DNA of 43,692 nt from Phycisphaerae bacterium. GTDB lineage: Bacteria; Planctomycetota; Phycisphaerae; UBA1845. The notes under the pieces are model-generated. The model saw only the letters and a list, made by a program, of their open reading frames with translations. It searched no databases and was not told the DNA's origin. The first letter of the stretch is position 1, and each line of letters opens with the position of its first letter. The stretch is taken from the NCBI GenBank assembly GCA_020056715.1, contig JAGVHG010000125.1, positions 1-43,692 of the forward strand, given 5' to 3'. This document shows, in pieces, positions 31,851-40,034 of the stretch. The position numbers and the translations under genes were made by a program.

Positions 31851-31880
31851 AAAAAGAAGCAGGCCCCCGAAGGGGCCTGC
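31851..31880 (-). terminator. Intrinsic terminator of the IPTL-CTERM gene
   Basis: On the minus strand GCAGGCCCC-TTCG-GGGGCCTGC (31859-31880) is followed by TTCTTTTT. A 9-bp GC-rich stem with a UUCG tetraloop and a T-run, about 65 bp past the stop at 31946, is a textbook rho-independent terminator. Confidence 0.88.
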
Positions 31881-31945
31881 TCCCGTACTACCTTGGTAGA
31901 TCACCTCAGGCCGCGTTCATTGCGGCGAAAGGTGTCACAAACACA

Positions 31946-34246
31946 TTAGGCCGCTGAAGCCTGACGACGGCCGAAGTAAACCTTCGCACCGATCAGCAGG
32001 AGCAGCGTCAGGACCGCGATACCCCACGTGGAAACCGTCGGGATCGCTTCATGCACGCACTCGATCTGGGCGCACGTCAGCAGCTTGGACCACACATTCT
32101 TGCCGCCGGTGCATCCGGCTGCCGTGGTTTCGGTGCAGCCGCCGAACGCGTCGCCATCGCAGCAGGCGCCGAGATGGGCGTCGCAGTCGCCGCGTGCTTC
32201 AACGTCGACACAGGTCTCAAGCTTGAACCAACTCATCTGAGGTCCTGCGGGGCAATTAGCCGAGAAGACGTCGTCGGTGCAGGTGCCATCGACCGAATTG
32301 CAGCAAGCGCCCGGGTGCTCAGCGCAGGCCGGGGCAGCCGGGATCTTGCATACGTTATCATCCGAGCACAAGAACCCGCCCGGGTTCATGGCCGGAACTA
32401 TGCAGGTCGTACCAGTGGGGCAATCCGCGGTGGCATTGCACACATAGGTCGGGTTAGGCTCGCAGGTAGCCGTAAGTCCTGGAATTGCCGGGCAATCCGC
32501 GACGGTAGCGCAATCACCCCTAGCGGCCGGCCAGGCGTCGCAGCCCTCGCATAAGGCGCAGTCGGCGCCCTGCGGAATGACGCTGCATCCTTGCGGTTCG
32601 GCTATGCAGGTCTCACCGGCGGGACAGTTAGTGGGCGGGGTGCAGGTCGTGTCGCAGCAGCCGGCTCCAGTCGCGGCGACGCACGTCGCTGAGCCGCTGC
32701 ACCTACCCATGGTCTGGCAGAAACCCGGCGTTGCCGTTCCTGTGTAATTGCAGGTCCCAAAGGCCCCTTGCGTACACAATCCCGCGTAGCAGTAGCCCGG
32801 CACGTCGCATTCCGTGCCGCCCGCCGTGCATGGGACGTATCCCGGAAGGTTCTCGCAGTAGGAGAATGCCGGATTATCCACGGTGCATGATCCGGGCCCG
32901 ATGGCGCACAATGTCTCGAAGCCATTCGGATTGCACGTCGCGCCCTTGGTCCAGGTCTTCTGCGTTCCGGTGCAAGCCGACGCGAACACGCCGTCGGTGC
33001 ATGCGCCACCGGCGCCCGGTCCGGCATCGCAGCAAGAGCCTTTATCCGCTGTACACCAGCCATTTGCATTAACCGTGGCGCAGGAGGTGTTGGGATAGTA
33101 ACGGCCACCCATTAGCTCGCACTCTGCTTGGTTGTCTGAACCCTCTGTGCACACTGCGGCGTTGCAGCACGCATCGGGGCAACCAGTGTGCGTGACGACC
33201 AAGTCGTCGAGGTCGACGATGGTGTCCTCGACGTTGTTGTGTTGCATCTGGAAGATGTCTTGGAGTCTATTGTAGTAGTCGTAGTTGCCATTACCATACG
33301 GCGGGGTAAACAGGTTATAGCCTGGATCAATCGTGAACTCCGAGATGCAGCCCGGGCACGCCGCGTTGAGCGGGCTGTTCTGATAAGTGTACTTCATGAC
33401 GTTGTTGCAGCGATCGATCGTGAGGGTGAGCTTGCCGTAATTTGGAGCATCGTACTTCCAGTACGCTAGAAACTGCATACCGGCGGCAGAATTCGGGCAA
33501 GCTACGGTCTTACAGATGTTGACCATACCGTTGAAGTTGAAGTACAGACCGCTGAGGCCTATGCCGTTGTAACCATAGGTGCCCAGGTCCGAGTTGGCAG
33601 TGTCCCACCCGACCATCTGTCGAATGCGCTTGTTGCCGGTGTTCTTGTCGAACGCGATCTCAAAGGACCAGACGTCCTTTGCGCCCACTACCTGAGTATT
33701 ACCAGGGAAGCGGTCGACCGGTGCGCTGTACCGAATCCGGCAGCCGCTGCCCATCCCGGTGCCCGTGCACGCCCCGGCGGCGAGATTGGTTTCTTGCGTT
33801 TGCCGGAAGTGTTGCGTGCCCGTGTTGGGGTGAACGTCGCTGACAAAGGGTTGGTTGCAATGTCTGCTCGAGATATTCGCCCACCAGCCGGTGTCCTCGT
33901 TGGGGTCTCGCTGGCAGGAGTTCTGGCTAATGGCATGGTTGGGATAGTCCTTGGTTTGGCAAGCGGTGCCGACCGATCCCTGAGGACACAACGCGAACTC
34001 GGGGCCGTGCATGCTGTAGCCAAGATCCCATCCATCCACGGCTTCGAAGCCGGTGCCCATAACATACAAACCGCCAGACAATATGGGCTGTGGGGTGGTC
34101 ATGGCAAACTCACCCTCAGTCACCGCTTCCGCTATAGGCTTAGGACGCGACTGCGCTTGAGGTTGACTAAGCGGCGTGGTGGCGTAGACGGTAGCTACCG
34201 CCAGCCCCAGCACTAACAAACTGTAAAGACATTTCTTATGGTTCAT
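31946..34246 (-). CDS. Cysteine-rich secreted protein with IPTL-CTERM-like anchor
   Basis: About 766 residues from ATG 34246 (GGAGGA about nine bases upstream); a longer frame to 34279 has no ribosome site. The signal peptide is MNHKKCLYSLLVLGLAVATV. The first ~360 residues form a probable LamG/jellyroll-like region (WSFEIAFDKNTGNKRIRQMV, LTLTIDRCNNVMKYTY). The next ~350 carry dense Cys repeats of the pattern CCDxxxxGxCTDxVFxxxC...WxKxxTC, at least three times. The C-terminus AIPTVSTWGIAVLTLLLLIG followed by FGRRQ is an IPTL-CTERM-type sorting tag (motif, hydrophobic helix, basic end), normally processed by an exosortase-like transpeptidase. No such enzyme is in the window. It is probably a surface-anchored protein of unknown binding function. 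Confidence 0.88.
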   Translation of the reverse strand: MNHKKCLYSLLVLGLAVATVYATTPLSQPQAQSRPKPIAEAVTEGEFAMTTPQPILSGGLYVMGTGFEAVDGWDLGYSMHGPEFALCPQGSVGTACQTKDYPNHAISQNSCQRDPNEDTGWWANISSRHCNQPFVSDVHPNTGTQHFRQTQETNLAAGACTGTGMGSGCRIRYSAPVDRFPGNTQVVGAKDVWSFEIAFDKNTGNKRIRQMVGWDTANSDLGTYGYNGIGLSGLYFNFNGMVNICKTVACPNSAAGMQFLAYWKYDAPNYGKLTLTIDRCNNVMKYTYQNSPLNAACPGCISEFTIDPGYNLFTPPYGNGNYDYYNRLQDIFQMQHNNVEDTIVDLDDLVVTHTGCPDACCNAAVCTEGSDNQAECELMGGRYYPNTSCATVNANGWCTADKGSCCDAGPGAGGACTDGVFASACTGTQKTWTKGATCNPNGFETLCAIGPGSCTVDNPAFSYCENLPGYVPCTAGGTECDVPGYCYAGLCTQGAFGTCNYTGTATPGFCQTMGRCSGSATCVAATGAGCCDTTCTPPTNCPAGETCIAEPQGCSVIPQGADCALCEGCDAWPAARGDCATVADCPAIPGLTATCEPNPTYVCNATADCPTGTTCIVPAMNPGGFLCSDDNVCKIPAAPACAEHPGACCNSVDGTCTDDVFSANCPAGPQMSWFKLETCVDVEARGDCDAHLGACCDGDAFGGCTETTAAGCTGGKNVWSKLLTCAQIECVHEAIPTVSTWGIAVLTLLLLIGAKVYFGRRQASAA

Positions 34247-34354
34247 TTTTCTAAATCCTCCGCGGGACGGTATGCTCACGTCCCGAAGTTTAACTCTTTC
34301 CTTAATTCCGCTCCCGGCGTTCCGTAGCCGGGTGCGACTCTTTTACGGTCTAAT

Positions 34355-34420
34355 CCGGTCGCTTCCGCTCCCGGCTCCGATTGAATCATCCGGTCGCTTC
34401 CGCTCCCCGGCTCTGATTGA
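34355..34420. repeat. Tandem copies of the CCGGTCGCTTCCGCTC repeat
   Basis: Two copies of CCGGTCGCTTCCGCTCC followed by CGGCTC(C/T)GATTGA lie at 34355-34384 and 34390-34420, a period of about 35 bp. They are the inverted form of the element at 20421 and 27801. They fill the spacer upstream of the IPTL-CTERM gene and downstream of the Lnt-like gene. Confidence 0.8.
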
Positions 34421-34461
34421 TACTGTGTGAACGAACGACGCTTAGCGAACCCCGGACGCGA

Positions 34462-35142
34462 CTAGCGCGTGCGCTCGAGGGTCGCGAGAGCAGTCAGCGG
34501 TGGACCACGCGGCCGGCCGATACGAATGAGGTCGAGAAGTTGAATAACCGAATCGTTGATGAAAATCTTGCGGATCGGCGACGCGCCGCGCAGCGGCAAT
34601 CGCCGGGATCCGGCCGGTACGTACACCTCGGCGATGGCCGAGAGCAACGCGGCGTTGAAATAGGCGACCAGGAACGCAACCAGCACATAGCCCGCGAAGC
34701 TGCCCACCACCCGCACGACCATGCTGTCGCCCTGCGTGCCGGCGAGTAAGCCGCAATGCATACCCAGAGGGCGAAGGGCGATTTCCACGCCGATCCAGCC
34801 CAGGGCCAGCAGGTAAGGACTGAAACCAATCCGTCGAGTCATCGCGGCACCGAAACTGCAATAAGCGCCGGGAACCAGCGATAACAGAACTAGAGAATCG
34901 AGGGTCGGCTTGATTGTTGTGTTTGCAAGCGAAACCGAAATGGAGAACAGGCATGCGCCCCAGAAGGCGCCGGAAATCATCGCCCGCGCCGGGGACAACA
35001 CGCGAATGGCGTAGAAAAGCGGCAGCAGCGTGACCCAACCGAGCCACACGTACTGCGGCGACTCGATGGCCAATGCCATGAGGTAGGCACTGCCCGCGAG
35101 GGCCAAGGCGAGGATCGACGCCTTGCCGACTTGCAAGTTCAT
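34462..35142 (-). CDS. Lnt-like membrane-domain protein without nitrilase domain
   Basis: About 226 residues from ATG 35142 (earlier ATGs at 35181 and 35187 are possible). Six or so hydrophobic helices; SPQYVWLGWVTLLPLFYAIR, GAFWGACLFSISVSLA and LLALGWIGVEIALRPLGMHC recall the membrane half of apolipoprotein N-acyltransferase Lnt (about 500 residues), followed by GTQGDSMVVRVVGSFAGYVL and an AYFNAALLSA helix. The periplasmic nitrilase-like domain with the catalytic Glu-Lys-Cys is absent: the protein ends soon after the last helix in a basic, polar tail. It is either a truncated Lnt or a stand-alone membrane paralogue. It faces the repeat-rich spacer ahead of the IPTL-CTERM gene. Confidence 0.55.
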   Translation of the reverse strand: MNLQVGKASILALALAGSAYLMALAIESPQYVWLGWVTLLPLFYAIRVLSPARAMISGAFWGACLFSISVSLANTTIKPTLDSLVLLSLVPGAYCSFGAAMTRRIGFSPYLLALGWIGVEIALRPLGMHCGLLAGTQGDSMVVRVVGSFAGYVLVAFLVAYFNAALLSAIAEVYVPAGSRRLPLRGASPIRKIFINDSVIQLLDLIRIGRPRGPPLTALATLERTR

Positions 35143-35436
35143 CGCGACGTCGCCCTTGTTAGCTACCGCAACGGATCTCATTCGCAATCACGCAACCGCA
35201 CGGCCCATCTTATCGTCAGGCGGATCCGGGTACTGCAAAAAGGAAGTGCTTCCCACTCCTACATGCCCCGTAACCCACCTCCGATCACTCCACAACGCCC
35301 GAATATACCCGAAACGACCTACCCAGATCAACAAGAAAACAAAAAAATTGTTAAAAAAATGTCCGGCGGGTAATCGGGCGGGGCGGAGGCGCATAACTCA
35401 TTGAACTACAATGGTTTATGGAAGATCATGGGCGAT

Positions 35437-35469
35437 AGGACCTATTGGACTTATAGGACCTATTGGGCC
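35437..35469 (+). repeat. Nine-base tandem repeat CCTATTGGA
   Basis: AGGACCTATTGGACTTATAG followed by GACCTATTGGGCC is a short series with a 9-base period, coding GPIGLIGPIGP if translated. I regard it as spacer repeat, not a collagen-like gene. The rest of the spacer 35188-35477 holds a conspicuous A-rich patch at 35335-35360 and no gene. Confidence 0.6.
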
Positions 35470-35477
35470 TTGCGCTC

Positions 35478-38096
35478 TTAGAGGCGGGGATCGCGGTAGG
35501 GCTGGTTCTTTAGGTATCCATCAAGCTGGGAGCGGATTGCGGCGGCGAGTTCGCCTTGTTGCGCCTCCTCCGCGAGTTGGACGGCTTTGCGCGCGGTTTC
35601 AATGGCGCGGGGGAAGTCTCCGGTTTCCGCGTAGGCGGCGGCCAACGTGGACAACACGGAGGGTTGCCGATCTTGGGTGAGTTGAGACGCCTTGGACGCC
35701 AGTGCTACCGCCGCCGGTCCGTCGCGCAGTTTCGCATCCCCGGACGTGGCCAAGAGTTTGGCGAGCATGTTGAGGAAAGTGACATTGTCCGGCACTTTTT
35801 CGGCGCCGATTTTAAGGACGCGGATCGCATCCTTGAACCGTCCTTCGCCCATGTAGTAAGCGGTGAGCTTCTCTAAGGCGAGTGAGTTGGCGGGCTGGCG
35901 TTCGATGCACTTCTCGCACATCGCAACAGCCTCCGCCGACTTCCCCTCATTGGATAACAGAATGCACAATGCATAATAGGCGTCGGCGGCGACCTCTGCC
36001 CCGGTCAGCGCCTGGCGCAGCACCTCTTCAGCTTCCCTCGTCCGGCCCAGATCATCGAGGGTTATGCCCAGTTGCAGCAGGGCGTCTCCGTGATCGGGCT
36101 TAATCTTGAGCACCTCGCGGAAATGGGTGACGGCTTCGGAGTTCTTGCCGGCTTTGGCATAGAGCATGGCGAGCCTGAAATGCAGGTCCGAATTCCGGGG
36201 CCTGCGCTCGATCGCTTGCTCAAGCTCCGGTATGGCCTTTTCAAAGTTCCCGGATTCAAGGCTGGGCGCAAGAGCGACCACGAGACCGGCGCGTGCCGCG
36301 GCAAAAGCCGGGAACAGTTCTATTGCTCTCTCGTAGTGCGGAAGGGCCTCGTCTGTTCGGTTCTGCCGGCGCAGCAACTCGGCGTAACGAAAGTGCAGTT
36401 CGGGGTTCTGCTCGTCGATCTTCAGGGCGAGGGCGAGGTGTTCGAGAGCCTCGTCGGACCGCCCCAGCTCTAACAGAGCTTCCGCCAACAGCCCGGAAGC
36501 CTGCGCGTTGAGCGGACTTGCGCTATTCGGATCGAGCTTTATGGTGTAGCGCAAGGCCTCCTGGGCCAGAAGGGGCTGCTCGGCCTTCAATGCACAAACA
36601 CCGAGCATGAAGTGAAAAACTCGCGAGTTCGGGCTTTCCTGCACGATGGCTTGGAAAATGGGCAGTGCAAGGGCGGCTTCCTGCGGGTTGTTGGCGCGAT
36701 CCATGACCGCTTGAGCGATTTTGAATTTGTTGAGCAGTTCGGTGTGGTCTTTGGGGTCGGGCAAGCCTTCCGTCAGGAACTCATCGGTGGTCCGCGTCGT
36801 GCCGCCGACATAACCGAGCTTGCTGATGGCATCGAGCGCGGCTTGGTCGAGTTTCGCGACGGCGGCCTGCCCCGGGGTCATGGATTCGTAGCGGGCTTTG
36901 AGTTCGGCGAGCAGCTTGGCCGCGACCTTGGGCTGTTTGGCGAGCACATTTTCTCTTTCCCGCGGATCAGCAAGGCGATCAAACAACTCGGGCTTGACGG
37001 AGGAAACGTACTTCCACTGTGTGGTCGTCAGGGCGCGTTGCTCGGCCCAACCGAAGGAGTTGAAGGAGAATTCACTCTCGGAGTACGAGGCCGCGTCCTG
37101 GAGTTTCCCTCCGGCAAGACCGACGGCCAGCGAGCGACTCATTAACCCCGCGGGCGGCTTGAATCCGAACAAATCCAGCACCGTGGGGAAGATGTCCACC
37201 AGTTCGACGATGGCCGGCAGGCGCTTCGCCGCGGGGATGACCGCCGGGTGGGCGAAGAACATGGGCACGTGGAGGTTCACGTCATAGACGAAGTTGGAGT
37301 GCCCATTTTCGCCGTGCTCTCCGAAGGCTTCGCCATGGTCGCCGACGACGACGATCAAGGTGCGGTCGGTGAGCTTCGCGGCCTCGAACCAATCCAGCAA
37401 TCGCTTTAACTCCGAATCGATAAAGGCAAGTTCGCCGTCGTACGGCTCCAGGTTCGGTTTGCTAAACGCGGGCGGCGGTGCGTAAGGCTGGTGAGGATCG
37501 TAATAATGCACCCAGCAGAAGAAAGGTCGGTCCTTTTCCCCCTTGAGCCAAGCGAGGGCACGATCGGTGACCACGTTCGCCGGTTGCTGCCACTCCAGCG
37601 GCTGGGTCTTGAAGGCCGTCTCGCCCATGTCGTCGCTGTAGGTGTCAAAGCCGCGTTCGAGTCCGAAACGGGAGTCGAGCACGAAACTGGCCACGAAGGC
37701 CGCGGTGTCGTAGCCGTGCTCCTTGAAAATGCCTGCTAGCGTCGGATGCGAGAGGCCCAAGGCGTTGGCGCCGTTGTCGCGGACGCCGTGCTCCCGCGGG
37801 TATCTTCCGGTCATGATCGAGCAGTGCGAAGGTGTCGTGAGCGGGACTTGGGCGAGGGCGTCTTCAAAAAGAGTCCCCCGTGCGGCCAGGGAGTCCAACG
37901 CCGGGGTCTCGGCCGGTTTATAGCCGTAGCAGCCGAGTCGGTCGGCGCGGGTGGTGTCCAGAGTAATCAGCAGCAGGTTCTGGCCGGAGAGCTTGCCGGC
38001 GACCGCGGACGTGTCCGGTTTCTGCGAGCAACCTGTGAGAAAGATTCCAACGATGGCGAATGTTGCCGTAGTTTTCATTAAACGATTCATCGGCAT
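35478..38096 (-). CDS. Sulfatase-superfamily lipoprotein with C-terminal TPR array
   Basis: An 872-residue protein. A lipoprotein signal ends in FLTGC (C23). Residues ~38-400 are an alkaline-phosphatase/sulfatase fold: LLLITLDTTRADRLGCYGY (metal D47), PLTTPSHCSIMTGRYPREHG, WVHYYDPHQPYAPP, VVVGDHGEAFGEHGENGHSN. The usual [CS]xPSR formylglycine site reads T87-T-P-S-H, so the formylglycine Cys/Ser is replaced by Thr and a true sulfatase is unlikely. From ~450 to the end there are about ten TPRs (HFRYAELLRRQNRTDEALPH, HYALAL...). The same sulfatase-TPR pairing is known in Acidobacteria and myxobacteria. It may be a periplasmic hydrolase or transferase tethered to a protein scaffold. Confidence 0.88.
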   Translation of the reverse strand: MPMNRLMKTTATFAIVGIFLTGCSQKPDTSAVAGKLSGQNLLLITLDTTRADRLGCYGYKPAETPALDSLAARGTLFEDALAQVPLTTPSHCSIMTGRYPREHGVRDNGANALGLSHPTLAGIFKEHGYDTAAFVASFVLDSRFGLERGFDTYSDDMGETAFKTQPLEWQQPANVVTDRALAWLKGEKDRPFFCWVHYYDPHQPYAPPPAFSKPNLEPYDGELAFIDSELKRLLDWFEAAKLTDRTLIVVVGDHGEAFGEHGENGHSNFVYDVNLHVPMFFAHPAVIPAAKRLPAIVELVDIFPTVLDLFGFKPPAGLMSRSLAVGLAGGKLQDAASYSESEFSFNSFGWAEQRALTTTQWKYVSSVKPELFDRLADPRERENVLAKQPKVAAKLLAELKARYESMTPGQAAVAKLDQAALDAISKLGYVGGTTRTTDEFLTEGLPDPKDHTELLNKFKIAQAVMDRANNPQEAALALPIFQAIVQESPNSRVFHFMLGVCALKAEQPLLAQEALRYTIKLDPNSASPLNAQASGLLAEALLELGRSDEALEHLALALKIDEQNPELHFRYAELLRRQNRTDEALPHYERAIELFPAFAAARAGLVVALAPSLESGNFEKAIPELEQAIERRPRNSDLHFRLAMLYAKAGKNSEAVTHFREVLKIKPDHGDALLQLGITLDDLGRTREAEEVLRQALTGAEVAADAYYALCILLSNEGKSAEAVAMCEKCIERQPANSLALEKLTAYYMGEGRFKDAIRVLKIGAEKVPDNVTFLNMLAKLLATSGDAKLRDGPAAVALASKASQLTQDRQPSVLSTLAAAYAETGDFPRAIETARKAVQLAEEAQQGELAAAIRSQLDGYLKNQPYRDPRL

Positions 38097-38243
38097 AGTG
38101 TATCCCGCGCTCGAAGGCTACGTCAACGGAACCGCCGATAAGTGCGGGGGTTACGCTTATGAAATGTTGAGCCGGCGGGAGGCTTGGGTTATCATGCGCG
38201 GTGCGAATCGCCGCCCAGCAGCGAAGCGTTTGGTGCCCAATCA

Positions 38244-38834
38244 ATGTCGAACGAATCGGTCATCCCAGCGGCGGCACTATGTTTGAGTTGCGGGTATCTC
38301 CTTCACGGACTGCCTAGCGCGGTGTGTCCCGAGTGCGGTCGAACGTTCGACCCCTCTGACGCCGCTACCTATGATCTGCGCCCGCCAGACTGGCGGCGGC
38401 GACGAAAAATCAAACGCATCGTGTTCGCCGTTATAGGTTGCATCGCGTTGTGGGTCGCATTCGGGCCACGCGCTTTACTCAAGGGCAAGCTCGAATTCAA
38501 GTGCTCGGTATGCGGCGAGACCACGACCGAGTATCGGTGGGAGCCCCAATCACTGCGATGGATTGCTCCTCGCTTTCCGGGAGCGCACTGGACGGGTCAC
38601 CATTCGGCGCCGTTGGCGGGCCGTCCGCCTCCGTGCCGCGTCCACTCGTATAACGTGTCCGTGAGGTTCGACATGCACAACAGGGGTTCGGCAAGCGGGT
38701 CGAGCTCGATGGGCATAGACGGTCTCATCATCAATGGCAACACGGTGTCCATCGAAAGCGGTCCACGCATTCTCAAGGCACTCATGTCGCCGACGAACAA
38801 CGGCATCAGCATCGGACCGTCACTCGTACCGTAG
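38244..38834 (+). CDS. Zinc-ribbon membrane protein, planctomycete type
   Basis: About 196 residues from ATG 38244 (a frame to 38184 exists, but the ribbon begins soon after 38244). Near the N-terminus, CLSCGYLLHGLPSAVCPECG forms a zinc ribbon, followed by RTFDPSDAATYDLRPPDWRR, one hydrophobic helix (IVFAVIGCIALWVAFGPRAL) and an extracytoplasmic part with a second pair, CSVCGETT. The same ribbon is in the protein at 6186-6704, but the order here is ribbon, helix, soluble domain. The 3' end overlaps the MacB-like permease gene by 15 bp, convergently. Function unknown. Confidence 0.78.
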   Translation: MSNESVIPAAALCLSCGYLLHGLPSAVCPECGRTFDPSDAATYDLRPPDWRRRRKIKRIVFAVIGCIALWVAFGPRALLKGKLEFKCSVCGETTTEYRWEPQSLRWIAPRFPGAHWTGHHSAPLAGRPPPCRVHSYNVSVRFDMHNRGSASGSSSMGIDGLIINGNTVSIESGPRILKALMSPTNNGISIGPSLVP

Positions 38835-40031
38835 GGCCTGTACGGGATCGAGCCGGGAGGCGCGGATGGCCGGGTAGATGCCGCTGACGATGCCGACCAT
38901 AATGGCCATGAGCAGCGCCAGGGCAATGATGATGGGCGGTGTATAGGTCTCAAGCACCTGGGTCAATTCGCTGAGCAGATTCGAGATCGCCCATCCGAAC
39001 ACGATCCCCAGTGCGCCGCCGAACATGCTGATGATGCTGGCCTCGGCGAGGAATTGCTTGAGGATGTCGAAGCGGCGCGCGCCGACCGCGATCCGCACAC
39101 CGATCTCCCGCGTCCGCTCGGTGACGGAGACCAACATGATGTTCATGATCCCTATGGCACCGACGATGATGGAGATGCCCGCGATACTGTAGAGCACCAC
39201 GCCGAAGATCAACGCGACCTGCCCCAACTGCTGCTTGAACTGGTCCTGGGTGAAGACGATGAAGTCGTCGTCATCGCCGGCGCTGATCTGGTGGCTGGCG
39301 CGAAGGGTCTTCTTAACCCGCTCGATGCACGCGGGAACGCGGGCGGCGCTGGTACACTGCACGACGAGCATGTTCAGATACCGTTGGCCGAACATCCGCC
39401 CCATGGCCGTCGACAACGGGATGATGACCTGGCTGTCCAGCTCGATGAACCCATAGGCGCCTTTTTCCTCCATCACACCGATCAAGATAAAGCTCTTGCC
39501 GTTGATCTTGACCGTTTTCCCCACGGAAGGCAGGGCACCGAAGATTTCGTTGGCCACCTTGTACCCCAACACCGCGACCATGGCGTTGCCGCGCACGTCC
39601 TCACGGGTCAGAAAACGTCCCTGGGCGACTTTGTATTGGTACATCGGAGCATACGATTCGGTGGCGCCTAGGATCGTGGCGAAAGCGTTCTTTTCGTAGA
39701 ACTTGACTTGTCCCGCTCCGCTGTACTGGGGGGCCGCGGCGACGATGATGTCCTTGTTCTCCTCGGCGATAAGGTCCGAATCCTTCGGTAATAGCGAACT
39801 GGTTTGGACCTGACGATGAGACTTGCGGTCGGAGCCGTTGAAGATCAACACCTGGTCGGCCCCCAACGATTCGAAGCGGTCGAGTATGTTGCGTTGGGCC
39901 CCTTCGAGGATGGACACGGCGGAGACGACGGCCCCGACGCCGATGATGACCCCCAGCGTTGCGAGCAGCGAACGCACCAGGTTTTGTTTCAAACCTCGAA
40001 AGGCCATCAACAGGATTTGTAGATGGAACAT
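38820..40031 (-). CDS. MacB-like ABC transporter permease
   Basis: A 403-residue protein with four predicted membrane helices. The first, residues ~20-40 (LLATLGVIIGVGAVVSAVSI), is followed by a long periplasmic MacB-type domain (about residues 45-275), with SSLLPKDSDLIAEENKDIIV and GRFLTREDVRGNAMVAVLGY, then three helices of the FtsX-type permease (ISIIVGAIGIMNIMLVSVTE, IGVRIAVGARRFDILKQFLA, ALLMAIMVGIVSGIYPAIRA). It ends SRLDPVQALRYE, the standard permease tail. It forms the membrane part of an efflux pump with the ATPase 3 bp upstream and the adaptor before it; the TolC-type outer-membrane channel is not here. Confidence 0.93.
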   Translation of the reverse strand: MFHLQILLMAFRGLKQNLVRSLLATLGVIIGVGAVVSAVSILEGAQRNILDRFESLGADQVLIFNGSDRKSHRQVQTSSLLPKDSDLIAEENKDIIVAAAPQYSGAGQVKFYEKNAFATILGATESYAPMYQYKVAQGRFLTREDVRGNAMVAVLGYKVANEIFGALPSVGKTVKINGKSFILIGVMEEKGAYGFIELDSQVIIPLSTAMGRMFGQRYLNMLVVQCTSAARVPACIERVKKTLRASHQISAGDDDDFIVFTQDQFKQQLGQVALIFGVVLYSIAGISIIVGAIGIMNIMLVSVTERTREIGVRIAVGARRFDILKQFLAEASIISMFGGALGIVFGWAISNLLSELTQVLETYTPPIIIALALLMAIMVGIVSGIYPAIRASRLDPVQALRYE

Positions 40032-40034
40032 CGC

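Noticed and set aside
35411-35680. Collagen-like short protein (GPIGLIGPIGP)
   Set aside because: The motif comes from a 9-base tandem repeat only 33 bp long, and the rest is antisense to the sulfatase gene.
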